NCBI RefSeq assembly: GCF_003600355.1
Contig: NZ_CP032416.1
Coordinates: 1,508,183 to 1,572,182 of the forward strand
Source: Clostridium fermenticellae
Lineage (GTDB): Bacteria; Bacillota; Clostridia; Clostridiales; Clostridiaceae
Direction: 5' to 3'
DNA: 64,000 nucleotides
Positions within the stretch are counted from its first letter, which is position 1, and each line of letters opens with the position of its first letter. Under the pieces are notes generated by a model. It had not been told where the DNA came from and searched no databases. It saw nothing but the letters and a program-made list of their open reading frames with translations. The position numbers and the translations under genes were made by a program. Below are positions 1 to 9,414 of this stretch, one piece after another.

Positions 1-430
1 TTATAGCCCTATTATCACACCATCCATTGATACCAATAACTTCTGGGTGAGTTTCATCTCCTACTATTAATATTGAATATCCTTTATTATAATATTTAAA
101 AACTTTTTTATGTATGCTTGAAACATATGGACAAGTCGCATCTATTATAGTATTAAACCTAGATTTTAATAAGTTCATTACATCTTTCGATACACCATGT
201 GAACGTATTATAATAATATCATCAGATTTAAGAGTATTTATATCACTTAAATTTATAGAATATATACCCTCACTTTCTAAGTATTTTACAACATCCGTAT
301 TATGTATCAAAGGACCAAGTGTATATATTTTCCTATCAAATTTCTTTTGAGTATTTAATGCTTCATCCACCGCCCGCTTAACTCCAAAGCAAAAACCTGC
401 TTTACTTGCAAGTATAACCTCTACATTCAT
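1..430 (-). CDS. ispH: 4-hydroxy-3-methylbut-2-enyl diphosphate reductase, N-terminal part (runs off the window)
   Basis: IspH is the last enzyme of the MEP isoprenoid pathway, a [4Fe-4S] reductase that makes IPP and DMAPP from HMBPP. The first 143 codons are present, read from the ATG at 430, and the rest lies left of the window. Visible family marks are GFCFGVKRA with iron-sulfur Cys13, His43 (LIHN), His78 (RSHG), Cys100 (DATCP) and His128 (ETHPEV). The gene follows cmk after 13 bases, so the two are probably co-transcribed. In many Clostridia IspH is fused to a ribosomal protein S1 domain, but that part would be outside the window and cannot be judged. Confidence 0.95.
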   Translation of the reverse strand, partial: MNVEVILASKAGFCFGVKRAVDEALNTQKKFDRKIYTLGPLIHNTDVVKYLESEGIYSINLSDINTLKSDDIIIIRSHGVSKDVMNLLKSRFNTIIDATCPYVSSIHKKVFKYYNKGYSILIVGDETHPEVIGINGWCDNRAI

Positions 431-443
431 ATAAAACTCACCT

Positions 444-1106
444 TCAATTGGATTTTATATAATCCATTATATATTTTGACATCATATCAACTACTTCATT
501 TATATCTAATCTTGAAGAATCTATTTCTATTGCATCTTGAGCTTTCTTAAGTGGACTTAATTTTCTATGTGAATCTATGTAATCTCTCTTTATTATATCA
601 TTTAAAATTTTATTATACTCAACATTAATTCCTTTTTCCTTAAATTCCTGAAACCTCCTCCTAGCTCTTTCTCTAATATCTGCAGTTAGAAAAAATTTAA
701 TATCTGCATCTTTTAAAACTACAGTACCAATATCTCTGCCATCCATTACAACATCATATTCATTAGAGATATCACGCTGCAATCTTACAAGTATCTCCCT
801 AAGTTCGGGTATAGAGGCATAGTTTGAAACAGCATTGGTTACATTAATACTTCTAGTATCTATACTTACATCCTCATCATTAACTATTATATTCTCACCT
901 TTAAACCTTATTTTAAGTGATTTTGCAAGTTCACATACAGATTTTACATCTGTGTGTGATATTTTATTCCTCATTGCAATTAAAGTAATTGCCCTATACA
1001 TTGAACCCGTGTTAATATAAACCAAATCAAACTTACTAGCTACAATACTTGCAATAGTGCTTTTCCCCGCTCCAGCAGGGCCATCAATTGCTATAGATAT
1101 ATGCAA
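444..1106 (-). CDS. cmk: cytidylate kinase
   Basis: Phosphorylates CMP and dCMP with ATP in the cytoplasm. The 220-residue protein has the P-loop GPAGAGKST at residues 9-17, the NTGSMYRA motif near residue 32 and the DGRDIGTVV motif near residue 122, all typical of bacterial Cmk. The start codon is TTG (complement of 1104-1106), preceded at 9 bases by an AAAGGCGG ribosome binding site. An ATG just upstream is out of frame. It lies between the BaiN-like gene and ispH, a common clostridial order. Confidence 0.95.
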   Translation of the reverse strand: MHISIAIDGPAGAGKSTIASIVASKFDLVYINTGSMYRAITLIAMRNKISHTDVKSVCELAKSLKIRFKGENIIVNDEDVSIDTRSINVTNAVSNYASIPELREILVRLQRDISNEYDVVMDGRDIGTVVLKDADIKFFLTADIRERARRRFQEFKEKGINVEYNKILNDIIKRDYIDSHRKLSPLKKAQDAIEIDSSRLDINEVVDMMSKYIMDYIKSN

Positions 1107-1207
1107 AACATTATTCCGCCTTTCTAAATTTAATACTAATTCTAAATGTACAATTATTATTATTCTATAAAAAAATATGAAATCCTTTATTTATAATTAC
1201 AAATATA

Positions 1208-2431
1208 CTATAATTCGATCAAACTAATTCCAGCTAAATATCCTGTCGATAATGCTATTTGTATATTGAATCCGCCAGTAAATGCATCAACATCTATAAT
1301 TTCTCCTGCAAAATATAAATTATCTATTATTTTTGATCGCATTGTTGATGGATCTATTTCCTTAGTATTTATCCCTCCACTAGTAACTATAGCTTCATCT
1401 ATTGGTCTACATCCTTTTATAGTTAAAGGTAATCCCTTAAGTAAATCAACTAAATCTATTCTTTCCTCTTTTTTTATGAGGTTTACTTTCTTATTGGGAT
1501 CTATCTTTGAAAGCATTATTACAGTATCTATAAGTTTTCTTGGAAGGAGATCATCTAATGAATTTTTAAAATCTTTATTTATATACTTCTTGAAATCTTT
1601 TTGTATTCTTTTATCAAGTTCATTTCTCGATATTGCAGGTTTTAAATCTATAACTGCTCTCAATTTTTTCTGTTTACCAACCTCTCTACTCATACTTAAA
1701 ACTATGGGTCCTGATATTCCAAAGTGAGTAAACAACATCTCTCCAAAATCTTCACAAATAACTCTATTATTTTTCAAAATCTTAAGCTCAATATTCTTAA
1801 GAGAAAGACCTTGAAGATTTTTCACCCATTCTTCATTTATTTCAATAGGTACTAAAGCCGGTGTTATATCTGTTATTGTATGTCCTAAATCTTTAGCAAA
1901 TTTGTATCCATCTCCACTTGATCCTGTTTGTGGATATGACATTCCACCCGTGCACAAAATAAAAAAATCTGCTTTTAGTATTTCACCATTTTTAAGCTCT
2001 ACTCCTATTATTCTATTCTTATTACAAATAAATTTACTCACACTCGTATTTAACATTATATCAACATTGTTTTGTTTAAGACTTTTTTGGAGTGCAGAAA
2101 TTATATCTGAAGATTTATCAGATAGAGGAAATACTCTGTCGCCTCTTTCAATTTTAAACTTAACACCTAATTTTTCGAAAAAATCTATAGTATTTTCATT
2201 AGTAAAAGTGTATAATGCACTATATAAAAAATTTGGATTGCCCGGTATATAATTAAAAAACTCACTTATATCCTTACTATTTGTTATGTTACATCTTCCT
2301 TTACCTGTTATATATAGTTTCTTGCCTAATTTTTCATTCTTTTCTATCAATATTGTCTTGTATTTTTGGGAGGCATTTATTGCAGCCATCATTCCTGCTG
2401 GACCTCCTCCAATTACTACAGTTGTTAACAT
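1208..2431 (-). CDS. NAD(P)/FAD-dependent oxidoreductase, BaiN/HI0933 (YhiN) family
   Basis: A 407-residue flavoprotein with an N-terminal Rossmann FAD motif (GGGPAGMMAA, from about residue 8), a TGKGRCN segment near residue 43, a CTGGMSYPQTGSSGDGY block near 159, and the C-terminal FAGEIIDVDAFTGGFN block typical of the HI0933-like family. Members are annotated as aminoacetone oxidase or BaiN dehydrogenase, but the substrate of most is unknown and I do not assign one. The ATG is preceded by GGTGGTG. It lies about 100 bases upstream of cmk. Confidence 0.85.
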   Translation of the reverse strand: MLTTVVIGGGPAGMMAAINASQKYKTILIEKNEKLGKKLYITGKGRCNITNSKDISEFFNYIPGNPNFLYSALYTFTNENTIDFFEKLGVKFKIERGDRVFPLSDKSSDIISALQKSLKQNNVDIMLNTSVSKFICNKNRIIGVELKNGEILKADFFILCTGGMSYPQTGSSGDGYKFAKDLGHTITDITPALVPIEINEEWVKNLQGLSLKNIELKILKNNRVICEDFGEMLFTHFGISGPIVLSMSREVGKQKKLRAVIDLKPAISRNELDKRIQKDFKKYINKDFKNSLDDLLPRKLIDTVIMLSKIDPNKKVNLIKKEERIDLVDLLKGLPLTIKGCRPIDEAIVTSGGINTKEIDPSTMRSKIIDNLYFAGEIIDVDAFTGGFNIQIALSTGYLAGISLIEL

Positions 2432-2558
2432 CTATTCACCACCAAAATGAATTTAATAATATAAAGTTAGTATCTTTAATATATTAATATAATAGGATAA
2501 TAAAACAATAAATTCAATATTGTATCCTCAAATTGCGAAATTTCTATTAATATAACTC

Positions 2559-2614
2559 AAACTTAAAGAAGGTGGATTTGGGATTACATCCCCAAATCCA
2601 CCTTCTTTAAGTTT
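2559..2614 (-). terminator. hairpin after gdhA, 24-bp perfect stem
   Basis: Arms at 2559-2582 and 2591-2614 are perfectly complementary with an 8-base loop. It lies 15 bases past the gdhA stop. The U-tract is poor on both strands, so it may act partly as a 3' stabiliser. It is the longest perfect stem among the terminators here. Confidence 0.8.
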
Positions 2615-2628
2615 AAAATTAAATAGTT

Positions 2629-3987
2629 TTAAATCAATCCTTGTGAATGCATAGCATCTGCAACCTTTACAAATCCTGCTATATTAGCTCCAGCTACTAA
2701 ATTATATCCAAAACCATATTCTTCTGCTGCATTCTTACAATTGTTGTATATGTTAATCATTATCTGATGAAGCTTAGCATCAACTTCCTCAGCTGTCCAT
2801 GATAATCTCTCACTATTCTGTGCCATTTCAAGAGCTGAAGTTGCAACTCCTCCTGCATTTACAGCCTTTGAAGGTCCTACAATTAATTCATTATCTTGGA
2901 AGTACTTAACAGCCTCATTTGTACAAGGCATATTAGCAACTTCACAAACAACTTTTATTCCAGCTTCAACTATTTTTTTAGCATCTTCTATCTTTATATC
3001 ATTTTGAGTAGCAGCTGGCATTACAATATCAACTTTAACTCCCCAAGGTTTTTCTCCCTTAAAGAATTTAACACCAAATTTATCAGCATAATCCTGTACT
3101 TTATCTCTTCCTGATGCACGCATTTCAAGCATGTAATCAATCTTTTCACCAATTACTCCTTCTGGATCATAGATATATCCATCAGGACCTGAAAGTGTTA
3201 CAACTTTTCCACCAAGTTCGGAAACTTTTTGACATATTCCCCATGCAACATTTCCAAATCCTGATGCAGCAACAGTCTTTCCTTTAAGACTTGTTCCCTC
3301 ATGCTTAAGCATCTCTTCACAATAATAAGTTGCACCAAATCCTGTAGCTTCTGGTCTTACTAAACTTCCACCATATGAAAGACCTTTACCTGTAAGAACT
3401 CCATTTTCAAATGCCCCTCTTATTTTTCTATATTGTCCATACAAGTATCCTATTTCTCTTCCACCAACACCAATATCACCTGCTGGGACATCGACATCTG
3501 GACCTATATGTCTATACAATTCAGTCATAAAACTCTGACAAAATCTCATTACTTCTGCATCTGATTTTCCTCTTGGATCGAAATCTGAACCACCTTTTCC
3601 TCCTCCAATTGGAAGACCTGTTAATGAATTCTTAAGTATTTGTTCAAAACCTAAGAATTTAATTATTCCAATATAAACTGATGGGTGAAATCTTAATCCT
3701 CCCTTGTAAGGTCCTATAGCACCATTAAACTGTACTCTAAAGCCTCTATTAACCTGTACTTTTCCATTATCATCAACCCAAGGAACTCTGAACATTATTT
3801 GTCTCTCAGGTTCACAAAATCTCTCTAAAAGGTTTTCTTCAATGTACTCAGGATGTTTTTCAAGTACTGGTCCAAGTGAACTTAATACTTCTTCAACTGT
3901 TTGCAAAAACTCTGGCTCATTAGAATTCTTTTTCTTTACTTTCTCAATTACACCATCAATATAAGTTTTAACACTTTCATTTGTCAT
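2629..3987 (-). CDS. gdhA: NADP-type glutamate dehydrogenase
   Basis: Hexameric cytoplasmic enzyme that interconverts 2-oxoglutarate plus ammonia and glutamate. At 452 residues it has the length of the bacterial NADP-type family. Visible motifs are the GGLRFHPSV substrate loop, the catalytic-lysine region PIGGGKGGSDFDP, DVPAGDIGVGGREIG, and the Rossmann stretch VAASGFGNVAWG. The ATG is preceded by a strong AGGGAGGG site. It appears monocistronic, with its own hairpin downstream and a 177-base AT-rich leader upstream. The cofactor class is inferred from overall similarity. Confidence 0.95.
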   Translation of the reverse strand: MTNESVKTYIDGVIEKVKKKNSNEPEFLQTVEEVLSSLGPVLEKHPEYIEENLLERFCEPERQIMFRVPWVDDNGKVQVNRGFRVQFNGAIGPYKGGLRFHPSVYIGIIKFLGFEQILKNSLTGLPIGGGKGGSDFDPRGKSDAEVMRFCQSFMTELYRHIGPDVDVPAGDIGVGGREIGYLYGQYRKIRGAFENGVLTGKGLSYGGSLVRPEATGFGATYYCEEMLKHEGTSLKGKTVAASGFGNVAWGICQKVSELGGKVVTLSGPDGYIYDPEGVIGEKIDYMLEMRASGRDKVQDYADKFGVKFFKGEKPWGVKVDIVMPAATQNDIKIEDAKKIVEAGIKVVCEVANMPCTNEAVKYFQDNELIVGPSKAVNAGGVATSALEMAQNSERLSWTAEEVDAKLHQIMINIYNNCKNAAEEYGFGYNLVAGANIAGFVKVADAMHSQGLI

Positions 3988-4164
3988 TTTATAATACCCT
4001 CCCTTGGCATTTTATGCATTATTTTATAATGCATATGTATATAAATTAGTTCTATATTCAATATATTCTATATAAACATCAGTTATCCTTTTTTATTTTT
4101 AAAAAAATCTTAAATTTTTAAAAAATTCTTTCATAGAAAAACAAAAATAAATAAATGTTTTTTG

Positions 4165-5040
4165 TTAGTCTTTTTCTTTAAATGAATAGACCTGATAATT
4201 CCCCCACATTTTTTCTAAATCAGCAAATGTAGTGGAAATTTTCTCTTTTTCTCTTAATCCAACTGCAATTATTAATGCATTTATCACACTTAAAGGTGCA
4301 ACTAATGAATCAACGAAGGAAGCCATATTACTCTGAGCTATTAATGTATAATCAGCTCTTGCAGCAAGTGGTGAAAGTAAACTGTCTGTTATAGCTACAA
4401 CCTTAGCACCTCTACTTTGTGCAAAATTCAATGATTCTACTGTTCTTGCTGCATAACGTGGGAAACCTATTCCTATCACCAAATCATCTTCACTTAAATT
4501 TATAAGCTGCTCAAAGATATCACTTATACCATAAGCAACAACCTTTACATTATCTAAAATCAGATTTAAATAAAATCCCAAAAATTCTGAAAGGGCAGTT
4601 GAACTTCTAAGACCTATTATATATATTCTCTTGGCGGCAAATATACTATTTACAACATCTTCGAAAGTCTTATGATTTATTTTTTCAAGAGTTGCTCTTA
4701 TATTTTCCATATCAGACTTAAGAACTCCCTTTAATGCACTTTCTTTTGTAACAAAATCATTGGATAATTCTATCCTCTGTACAGTAGTAAGTTTATTTTT
4801 TATAAGTTCTTGAAGTGCTTTCTGTAATTTAGGATAACCAGTAAAACCTAATTCATTTGCAAATCTAACAACTGTCGATTCGCTAACCCCAACACTTATT
4901 CCTAACTTTGCAGCTGTCATAAATGCTGCTTTATCATAATGTTTTAAGATATATTCTGCTATTAATTTCTGTCCTTTACTTAATTTAGGGAATTTAACCT
5001 GTATGGTTCTCATTAGATCCTTCCTGTTATTCTCTTCCAT
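4165..5040 (-). CDS. MurR/RpiR family transcriptional regulator
   Basis: A 291-residue regulator with an N-terminal RpiR-type helix-turn-helix (about residues 10-80, including VSESTVVRFANELGFTGYPKL) and a C-terminal SIS sugar-phosphate-binding domain (about 120-260, IIGLRSSTALSEF and VIGIGFPRYAART). Such proteins sense phosphorylated sugars. No sugar gene is adjacent, so the regulon is not apparent. The ATG follows an AAGAAGGGA site. Confidence 0.88.
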   Translation of the reverse strand: MEENNRKDLMRTIQVKFPKLSKGQKLIAEYILKHYDKAAFMTAAKLGISVGVSESTVVRFANELGFTGYPKLQKALQELIKNKLTTVQRIELSNDFVTKESALKGVLKSDMENIRATLEKINHKTFEDVVNSIFAAKRIYIIGLRSSTALSEFLGFYLNLILDNVKVVAYGISDIFEQLINLSEDDLVIGIGFPRYAARTVESLNFAQSRGAKVVAITDSLLSPLAARADYTLIAQSNMASFVDSLVAPLSVINALIIAVGLREKEKISTTFADLEKMWGNYQVYSFKEKD

Positions 5041-5139
5041 AATTATTCAGTCCCTTCTTTATATTCAACTTTTTTGCAATATTTATTTCATTTTAACATT
5101 TATTGAAACAGTTTTCAATAGATTATTCATTATCGTATA

Positions 5140-5304
5140 CTACTTTTCTTTATAAATATTTATAATATATTTACCGCCATTTTCAGAAATTCCAAAAATA
5201 AAACCATATTCCCCTAAATTTTTATTTAAGAAATCTGTGATTTTATACATATCTTCATAATGACTAAATTCTTTTGATGCTATTAATTCTAATTCGTCTT
5301 GCAT
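5140..5304 (-). CDS. DUF4264 (YpmA-like) small protein
   Basis: A 54-residue protein with the length and pattern of the DUF4264 family (Bacillus YpmA): short acidic N-terminus, HYEDMYKITDFLNKNL, then a hydrophobic strand-rich end. The start is the ATG at 5304, six bases after an ideal GGAGGTG site. A longer TTG-initiated frame (to 5322) would begin inside that ribosome binding site. Function is unknown in the family. It precedes the rluB-like gene by about 80 bases in the reverse orientation order, both on the minus strand. Confidence 0.75.
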   Translation of the reverse strand: MQDELELIASKEFSHYEDMYKITDFLNKNLGEYGFIFGISENGGKYIINIYKEK

Positions 5305-5355
5305 TTTTTCACCTCCGAACAATTTTTTCAGCTGATACTAAGAAAGGAGTATTAA

Positions 5356-6069
5356 TTACTTTCTGCTTCTTAAACTATTAACTTCCTGTTCACATAAATA
5401 ACGCCATTCACCTTCCTTAAGATCACCAAGTTTTATATTTCCTATCTGTACTCTTTTTAAACTTATAACCGGATGACCTATTTTAATGCACATCTTTCGT
5501 ATTTGCCTTTTTTTCCCTTCATGAATAGTTATTTTAACATTAGAAGACTTCCTATTATTCTTTATAATCTTAAATTTAGCATTCGATGTTATAAATCCAT
5601 CTATATTTATACCACTTTCAAATTTTTTTATATCTGATTCGTCTGGATTTCCTTCAATCATAGCCAGATATACTTTATTCTTTTCTTCTCTTGGGTGAAT
5701 CACTCTGTTATATATATCCCCATCATTTGTAAGAAGTATCAATCCAGAAGTATTATAATCCAGTCTACCTATAGGATATATTCTCTCTTTTATATCTATT
5801 AAATCTATTATTGTACTTCTTCCTCTTTCATCACTCACGCTGGATAAGTAACCTTCAGGCTTATTTAATGCAATATAAACCTTAGATACCTCATTTTTAA
5901 TAATTTTCCCATCCAGTCTAATTTCATCTTTCTGTGGATCAATTTTTACTCCAAGTTCTTTAATTATGCCACCATTTACTGTGACCCTACCATTAAGTAT
6001 AATTCCTTCACACTTTCTTCTAGAAGCTATTCCACAGGCTGCCATATATTTTTGAAGTCTTTCCCTCAT
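5356..6069 (-). CDS. rluB: 23S rRNA pseudouridine synthase, RluB/RsuA family
   Basis: 237 residues: an N-terminal S4 RNA-binding domain (about 1-60, RLQKYMAACGIASRRKCE), then the RsuA-type catalytic domain with GRLDYNTSGLILLTNDGD, whose Asp is the family nucleophile. It isomerises a uridine in rRNA, probably the 23S site handled by RluB in Bacillus. The exact site cannot be read from the sequence. The ATG follows GGGGAGAG. Confidence 0.88.
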   Translation of the reverse strand: MRERLQKYMAACGIASRRKCEGIILNGRVTVNGGIIKELGVKIDPQKDEIRLDGKIIKNEVSKVYIALNKPEGYLSSVSDERGRSTIIDLIDIKERIYPIGRLDYNTSGLILLTNDGDIYNRVIHPREEKNKVYLAMIEGNPDESDIKKFESGINIDGFITSNAKFKIIKNNRKSSNVKITIHEGKKRQIRKMCIKIGHPVISLKRVQIGNIKLGDLKEGEWRYLCEQEVNSLRSRK

Positions 6070-6096
6070 AAAATTCTCTCCCCATCGTGAATTTTA

Positions 6097-6128
6097 AAAA
6101 AGAGATTATTTTTAAATAATCTCTTTTT
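6097..6128 (-). terminator. terminator of the glycosyltransferase gene
   Basis: Arms 6097-6111 and 6114-6128 form a 15-bp perfect stem with a 2-base loop. The arms' outer A/T runs supply a U-tract in either direction. It lies just after the 6135 stop. Confidence 0.8.
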
Positions 6129-6134
6129 AATATA

Positions 6135-7535
6135 CTATTCAACTTCTTGTATACTTATCTGTCTTACATGTTTAGTATGGTTCCAATCCTTATTATTCTT
6201 GCCTATTATGCCCTGGATAGTTATCGGAACCCATGTTAAAGTGTAAATTCCATATAATAGATACCATACAAATAATTTTAAGAAGTATTTATTTTTCATA
6301 GTTCCAAGTCCAATTATAAAAATACCCAAATAAACTAAATTGCCTATCATTATCTGATTAAAAGTTGGTGTTGAACCAAATACATAGGAAAATACAACCA
6401 TATTCAAGGAGTAAACAGCAAAAACAACAAACATAACCTTAGATAATTTCTTTTCAAGCAGCATTACAAAAGGAGTAAACAAAAAACCAAGTATGCTAAA
6501 TATTTTCCATATTATAGGTGAAAACAAATAATTTATAACAAAAATATTCAATCCATGTTCTGCATTATTTTGAAGTAAGGTTAATATAGCTGACAAACAC
6601 GTGAGTAAAGTTATAAATGGCTGAAATGTATAAAATGCACAATCTAATGCTGTGAAACTTCTATCCTTTATAGATTTTTTTATAAGCTTAAAGAAAAATC
6701 TAGAGGATACATCAGCAAAACCTTTCATCCATCTCTTTCTTTGATTCCATGATTGTTTTAATGTTATAGGTTTTTCATCGTAAACTATAGCATTATGTGC
6801 CCATCCAACTTTGTGCCCATGAAGAACTAATTTACATGTAAATTCTAAGTCTTCTGTAAGGCAAGTAGCTCCCCAGCCTAATTTTTTCAATATTTCCACA
6901 TCCATACAAAAGCCTGTACCACCTATTTGATTAGATAATCCTAGGTTTGACCTTGCAAGCTGAAATAGTCTATTAGCAGTCCAAAATGATATTGAATATG
7001 ATTCTGTTATCCATGAATCATCAGGATTTTTACTATCTATGTACCCTTGAACAACTTTATAGCCTTGAACAAGCTTGTAATTCATCTCTTTTAAGAAATT
7101 CTTAGATACAAGATTGTCAGCATCAAAAATTGCTATTGCATCATACTTTCTGTCCATCTTAAAAATTCTATCGAACATCCACTCCAGAGCACAACCTTTT
7201 CCTCTTTTATCAGGTACATGCCTCTCATGCACATCTACGCCACATTCTCTTGCAATTTTTGCTGTGTTATCAGTGCAATTATCTGCAACTACAAATATAT
7301 CATACAACTCATCAGGATAGTCTATATCCTTTAAACTTTCTATTATATTTGATATGACCATTTCTTCATTATGAGCTGCTATTATCATAGCAAATGTATT
7401 TTTAGGTGCACATTTTTCAACACCTTTGTCTTCTTTTTTATACAGTCCGCATAAAGAAAGTATTAAATAATACATTGTTATTAAAAAGACTATTATTTGA
7501 AAAATAGCTGTAGAATTAAAAATAAATTCTTTCAT
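6135..7535 (-). CDS. membrane family 2 glycosyltransferase
   Basis: 466 residues. An N-terminal membrane helix (about 8-30) is followed by a GT-A domain with FAMIIAAHNEE, the metal-binding FDADN motif, and the QXXRW signature (QSWNQRKRWMKGF) found in processive enzymes such as cellulose, hyaluronan and poly-N-acetylglucosamine synthases. Several C-terminal membrane segments follow. It probably makes or exports a beta-linked polysaccharide or modifies a cell-envelope sugar. Product and substrate cannot be told, and no partner genes such as a PgaB-like deacetylase are adjacent. The ATG follows GAAGGAAGG. Confidence 0.8.
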   Translation of the reverse strand: MKEFIFNSTAIFQIIVFLITMYYLILSLCGLYKKEDKGVEKCAPKNTFAMIIAAHNEEMVISNIIESLKDIDYPDELYDIFVVADNCTDNTAKIARECGVDVHERHVPDKRGKGCALEWMFDRIFKMDRKYDAIAIFDADNLVSKNFLKEMNYKLVQGYKVVQGYIDSKNPDDSWITESYSISFWTANRLFQLARSNLGLSNQIGGTGFCMDVEILKKLGWGATCLTEDLEFTCKLVLHGHKVGWAHNAIVYDEKPITLKQSWNQRKRWMKGFADVSSRFFFKLIKKSIKDRSFTALDCAFYTFQPFITLLTCLSAILTLLQNNAEHGLNIFVINYLFSPIIWKIFSILGFLFTPFVMLLEKKLSKVMFVVFAVYSLNMVVFSYVFGSTPTFNQIMIGNLVYLGIFIIGLGTMKNKYFLKLFVWYLLYGIYTLTWVPITIQGIIGKNNKDWNHTKHVRQISIQEVE

Positions 7536-7809
7536 TATAAAAATCCTTCCTTCAAGATTCTTTCATACATATACATAAAACATCGTATATCATAATATCA
7601 CAATTTTTTTATCGATGTGTGTTTATCGCAATTTTCTGATTATTGCTATCTCATATTTTATTATTCACTCTATAAGATAAATATATTTTTCAATGCAATT
7701 TAAATCCACATTATGTTATAATCTAATTGAAACAAATGTATTCTATATTAATTTATCCAAAATGCATTAAATATATTAATTATATTTCAATATGAAAGGT
7801 TGTGCTAAT

Positions 7810-8388
7810 ATGGAAAAAATTATCGACTGTAGCGGATTAAAATGTCCGGAACCAGTTATCAGAACAAAACACTTTTTTGACTCAATAGAACAGGGAGAAG
7901 CTACCATAATAGTAGACAACGACGTAGCCAAAAACAATATATCCAAATTTTCTAAAAATAATGGTTTCAAATACAGTATATCAAGCAAAAACAATATGTT
8001 CTATATAAAAATAATTAAGGATAACTGTCAATGTGACTCTATAAAAACTAACGAAAAACCATTAATAGTAATCAGCAGCGATAAACTTGGCAATGGTAAT
8101 GATGAACTTGGTATAACTTTAATGAAAAGTTATCTATATGCATTATCAGAAAATGACACCTTACCATCCGATTTAATTTTCTTAAACGGCGGAGTAAAAC
8201 TTACATCACATGGTTCTGAATGTCTAAAAAGTATTTTATCATTAAAAGACAAAGGCGTTAATATACTAAGTTGTGGGACATGTCTTGACTTTTATAATTT
8301 AAAAGACAAATTAGCCGTAGGTGAAATCACAAATATGTATACTATAGCTGAAAAAATGAATTCAGCATCTAATACAATAAAACTTTAA
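7810..8388 (+). CDS. yedF: YedF, sulfurtransferase-like selenium metabolism protein
   Basis: 192 residues: an N-terminal TusA/SirA domain (about 1-70) with the CPEP motif (Cys12, Pro13, Glu14, Pro15), then a DsrE-like domain (about 85-190) with CGTC near residue 155. The two-domain layout defines YedF, which tracks with selenium-using genomes and is thought to carry persulfide or selenide; its precise role is not established. I start it at the ATG at 7810, eight bases after AAAGG. An upstream in-frame ATG at 7792 would place that site inside the gene. No selD or selA is in the window. Confidence 0.85.
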   Translation: MEKIIDCSGLKCPEPVIRTKHFFDSIEQGEATIIVDNDVAKNNISKFSKNNGFKYSISSKNNMFYIKIIKDNCQCDSIKTNEKPLIVISSDKLGNGNDELGITLMKSYLYALSENDTLPSDLIFLNGGVKLTSHGSECLKSILSLKDKGVNILSCGTCLDFYNLKDKLAVGEITNMYTIAEKMNSASNTIKL

Positions 8389-8396
8389 TTACATAC

Positions 8397-8431
8397 AAGT
8401 CTGCTTACAAGTATATTTACAAAGCAGACTT
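8397..8431. terminator. bidirectional terminator between yedF and the amidase gene
   Basis: Arms 8397-8406 and 8422-8431 are a perfect 10-bp stem with a 15-base loop, placed between two convergent genes 48 bases apart. Confidence 0.7.
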
Positions 8432-8436
8432 TATGC

Positions 8437-9264
8437 TTATTCCACATTATTGTATACTTCAGGTCTTAGATGTTTCAAAAGTGGAAGGGATTTTCTTACT
8501 TCATCTATATAATCCAAATCTATTTCTCCTACTAATACATTTTCTTTTTCATCTAATCTATGAGTAATCTCACCCCATGGATTTACTATAAGTGAATTTC
8601 CATATGAAACATAAGAATAAGATGTATTTCTAGCCGGAGAAACCCCCACAATATATATTTGATTGTCTAAAGCTCTTGATTTAAATAATATTTCCCAGTG
8701 TGCAGGACCTGTTGTCATATTAAATGATGCTGGTACAAATACTATTTTTGCACCATTCATTGCCATTGTCCTCATTAATTCTGGAAACCTTATATCATAA
8801 CATATCTCAACTCCTATTTTCCCCCACTTTGTATCTATAATTGTAGCTTTATCTCCATGTGATAATACCTGTGATTCCTTAAATTTAACCTTACCTTTTA
8901 TATCTACGTCAAACAAATGTGCCTTTCTATGTTTACCAATCATATTACCTTTGTCATCAAAAACAAAACATGTATTATATACTCTGTCCTTATCTAGCTC
9001 TGGAATAGATCCTCCTACAACATATACACTATTATCCCTAGCTACATTTGAAAGCATTCTTATAGTATCACCATTTGGAAACTGTTCAGAATACTCTCTG
9101 AAATGTTTAATATTATATGGACAATTAAACATTTCTGGAAGTACTACTATTTCAGCACCTTGTAAAATAGCTTTTTCCATTATCTCTTTTGCCTTCTTTA
9201 TATTGTCCATTTTAGATGTCTTAACAGTCATCATTTGACACATGCCTATTTTAAGTTTCACCAT
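8437..9264 (-). CDS. carbon-nitrogen hydrolase (nitrilase superfamily, omega-amidase-like)
   Basis: A 275-residue cytoplasmic amidase. The catalytic Glu-Lys-Cys triad is visible: Glu in VVLPEMF, Lys in KHRKAHLFD, and Cys in GVEICYDIRFPEL. Length and motifs best fit the omega-amidase/Nit2 branch, which hydrolyses alpha-ketoglutaramate or deaminated glutathione, but this is family inference. The start is the ATG at 9264, seven bases after GGGG; an adjacent TTG codon is in frame three bases earlier. Confidence 0.88.
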   Translation of the reverse strand: MVKLKIGMCQMMTVKTSKMDNIKKAKEIMEKAILQGAEIVVLPEMFNCPYNIKHFREYSEQFPNGDTIRMLSNVARDNSVYVVGGSIPELDKDRVYNTCFVFDDKGNMIGKHRKAHLFDVDIKGKVKFKESQVLSHGDKATIIDTKWGKIGVEICYDIRFPELMRTMAMNGAKIVFVPASFNMTTGPAHWEILFKSRALDNQIYIVGVSPARNTSYSYVSYGNSLIVNPWGEITHRLDEKENVLVGEIDLDYIDEVRKSLPLLKHLRPEVYNNVE

Positions 9265-9342
9265 CAATCATCCCCTTATTAGAGTTATATTACTTTACAT
9301 TATAGTTTACTACCAATATTTATTCAATTGAAATTTATAACA

Positions 9343-9370
9343 TTGACATTTATCAGTAGTATTATATACT
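9343..9370 (+). promoter_or_regulatory. candidate sigma-A promoter of tcdA
   Basis: TTGACA at 9343-9348 and TATACT at 9365-9370, 16 bases apart, 45 bases before the tcdA start. Confidence 0.6.
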
Positions 9371-9414
9371 ACAATATATGATACATACCATTTTTTTATA
9401 AAGGAGACCTTAGA

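Noticed and set aside
114-350. 78-codon frame on the plus strand
   Set aside because: It is the antisense shadow of ispH, whose motifs read clearly on the minus strand.
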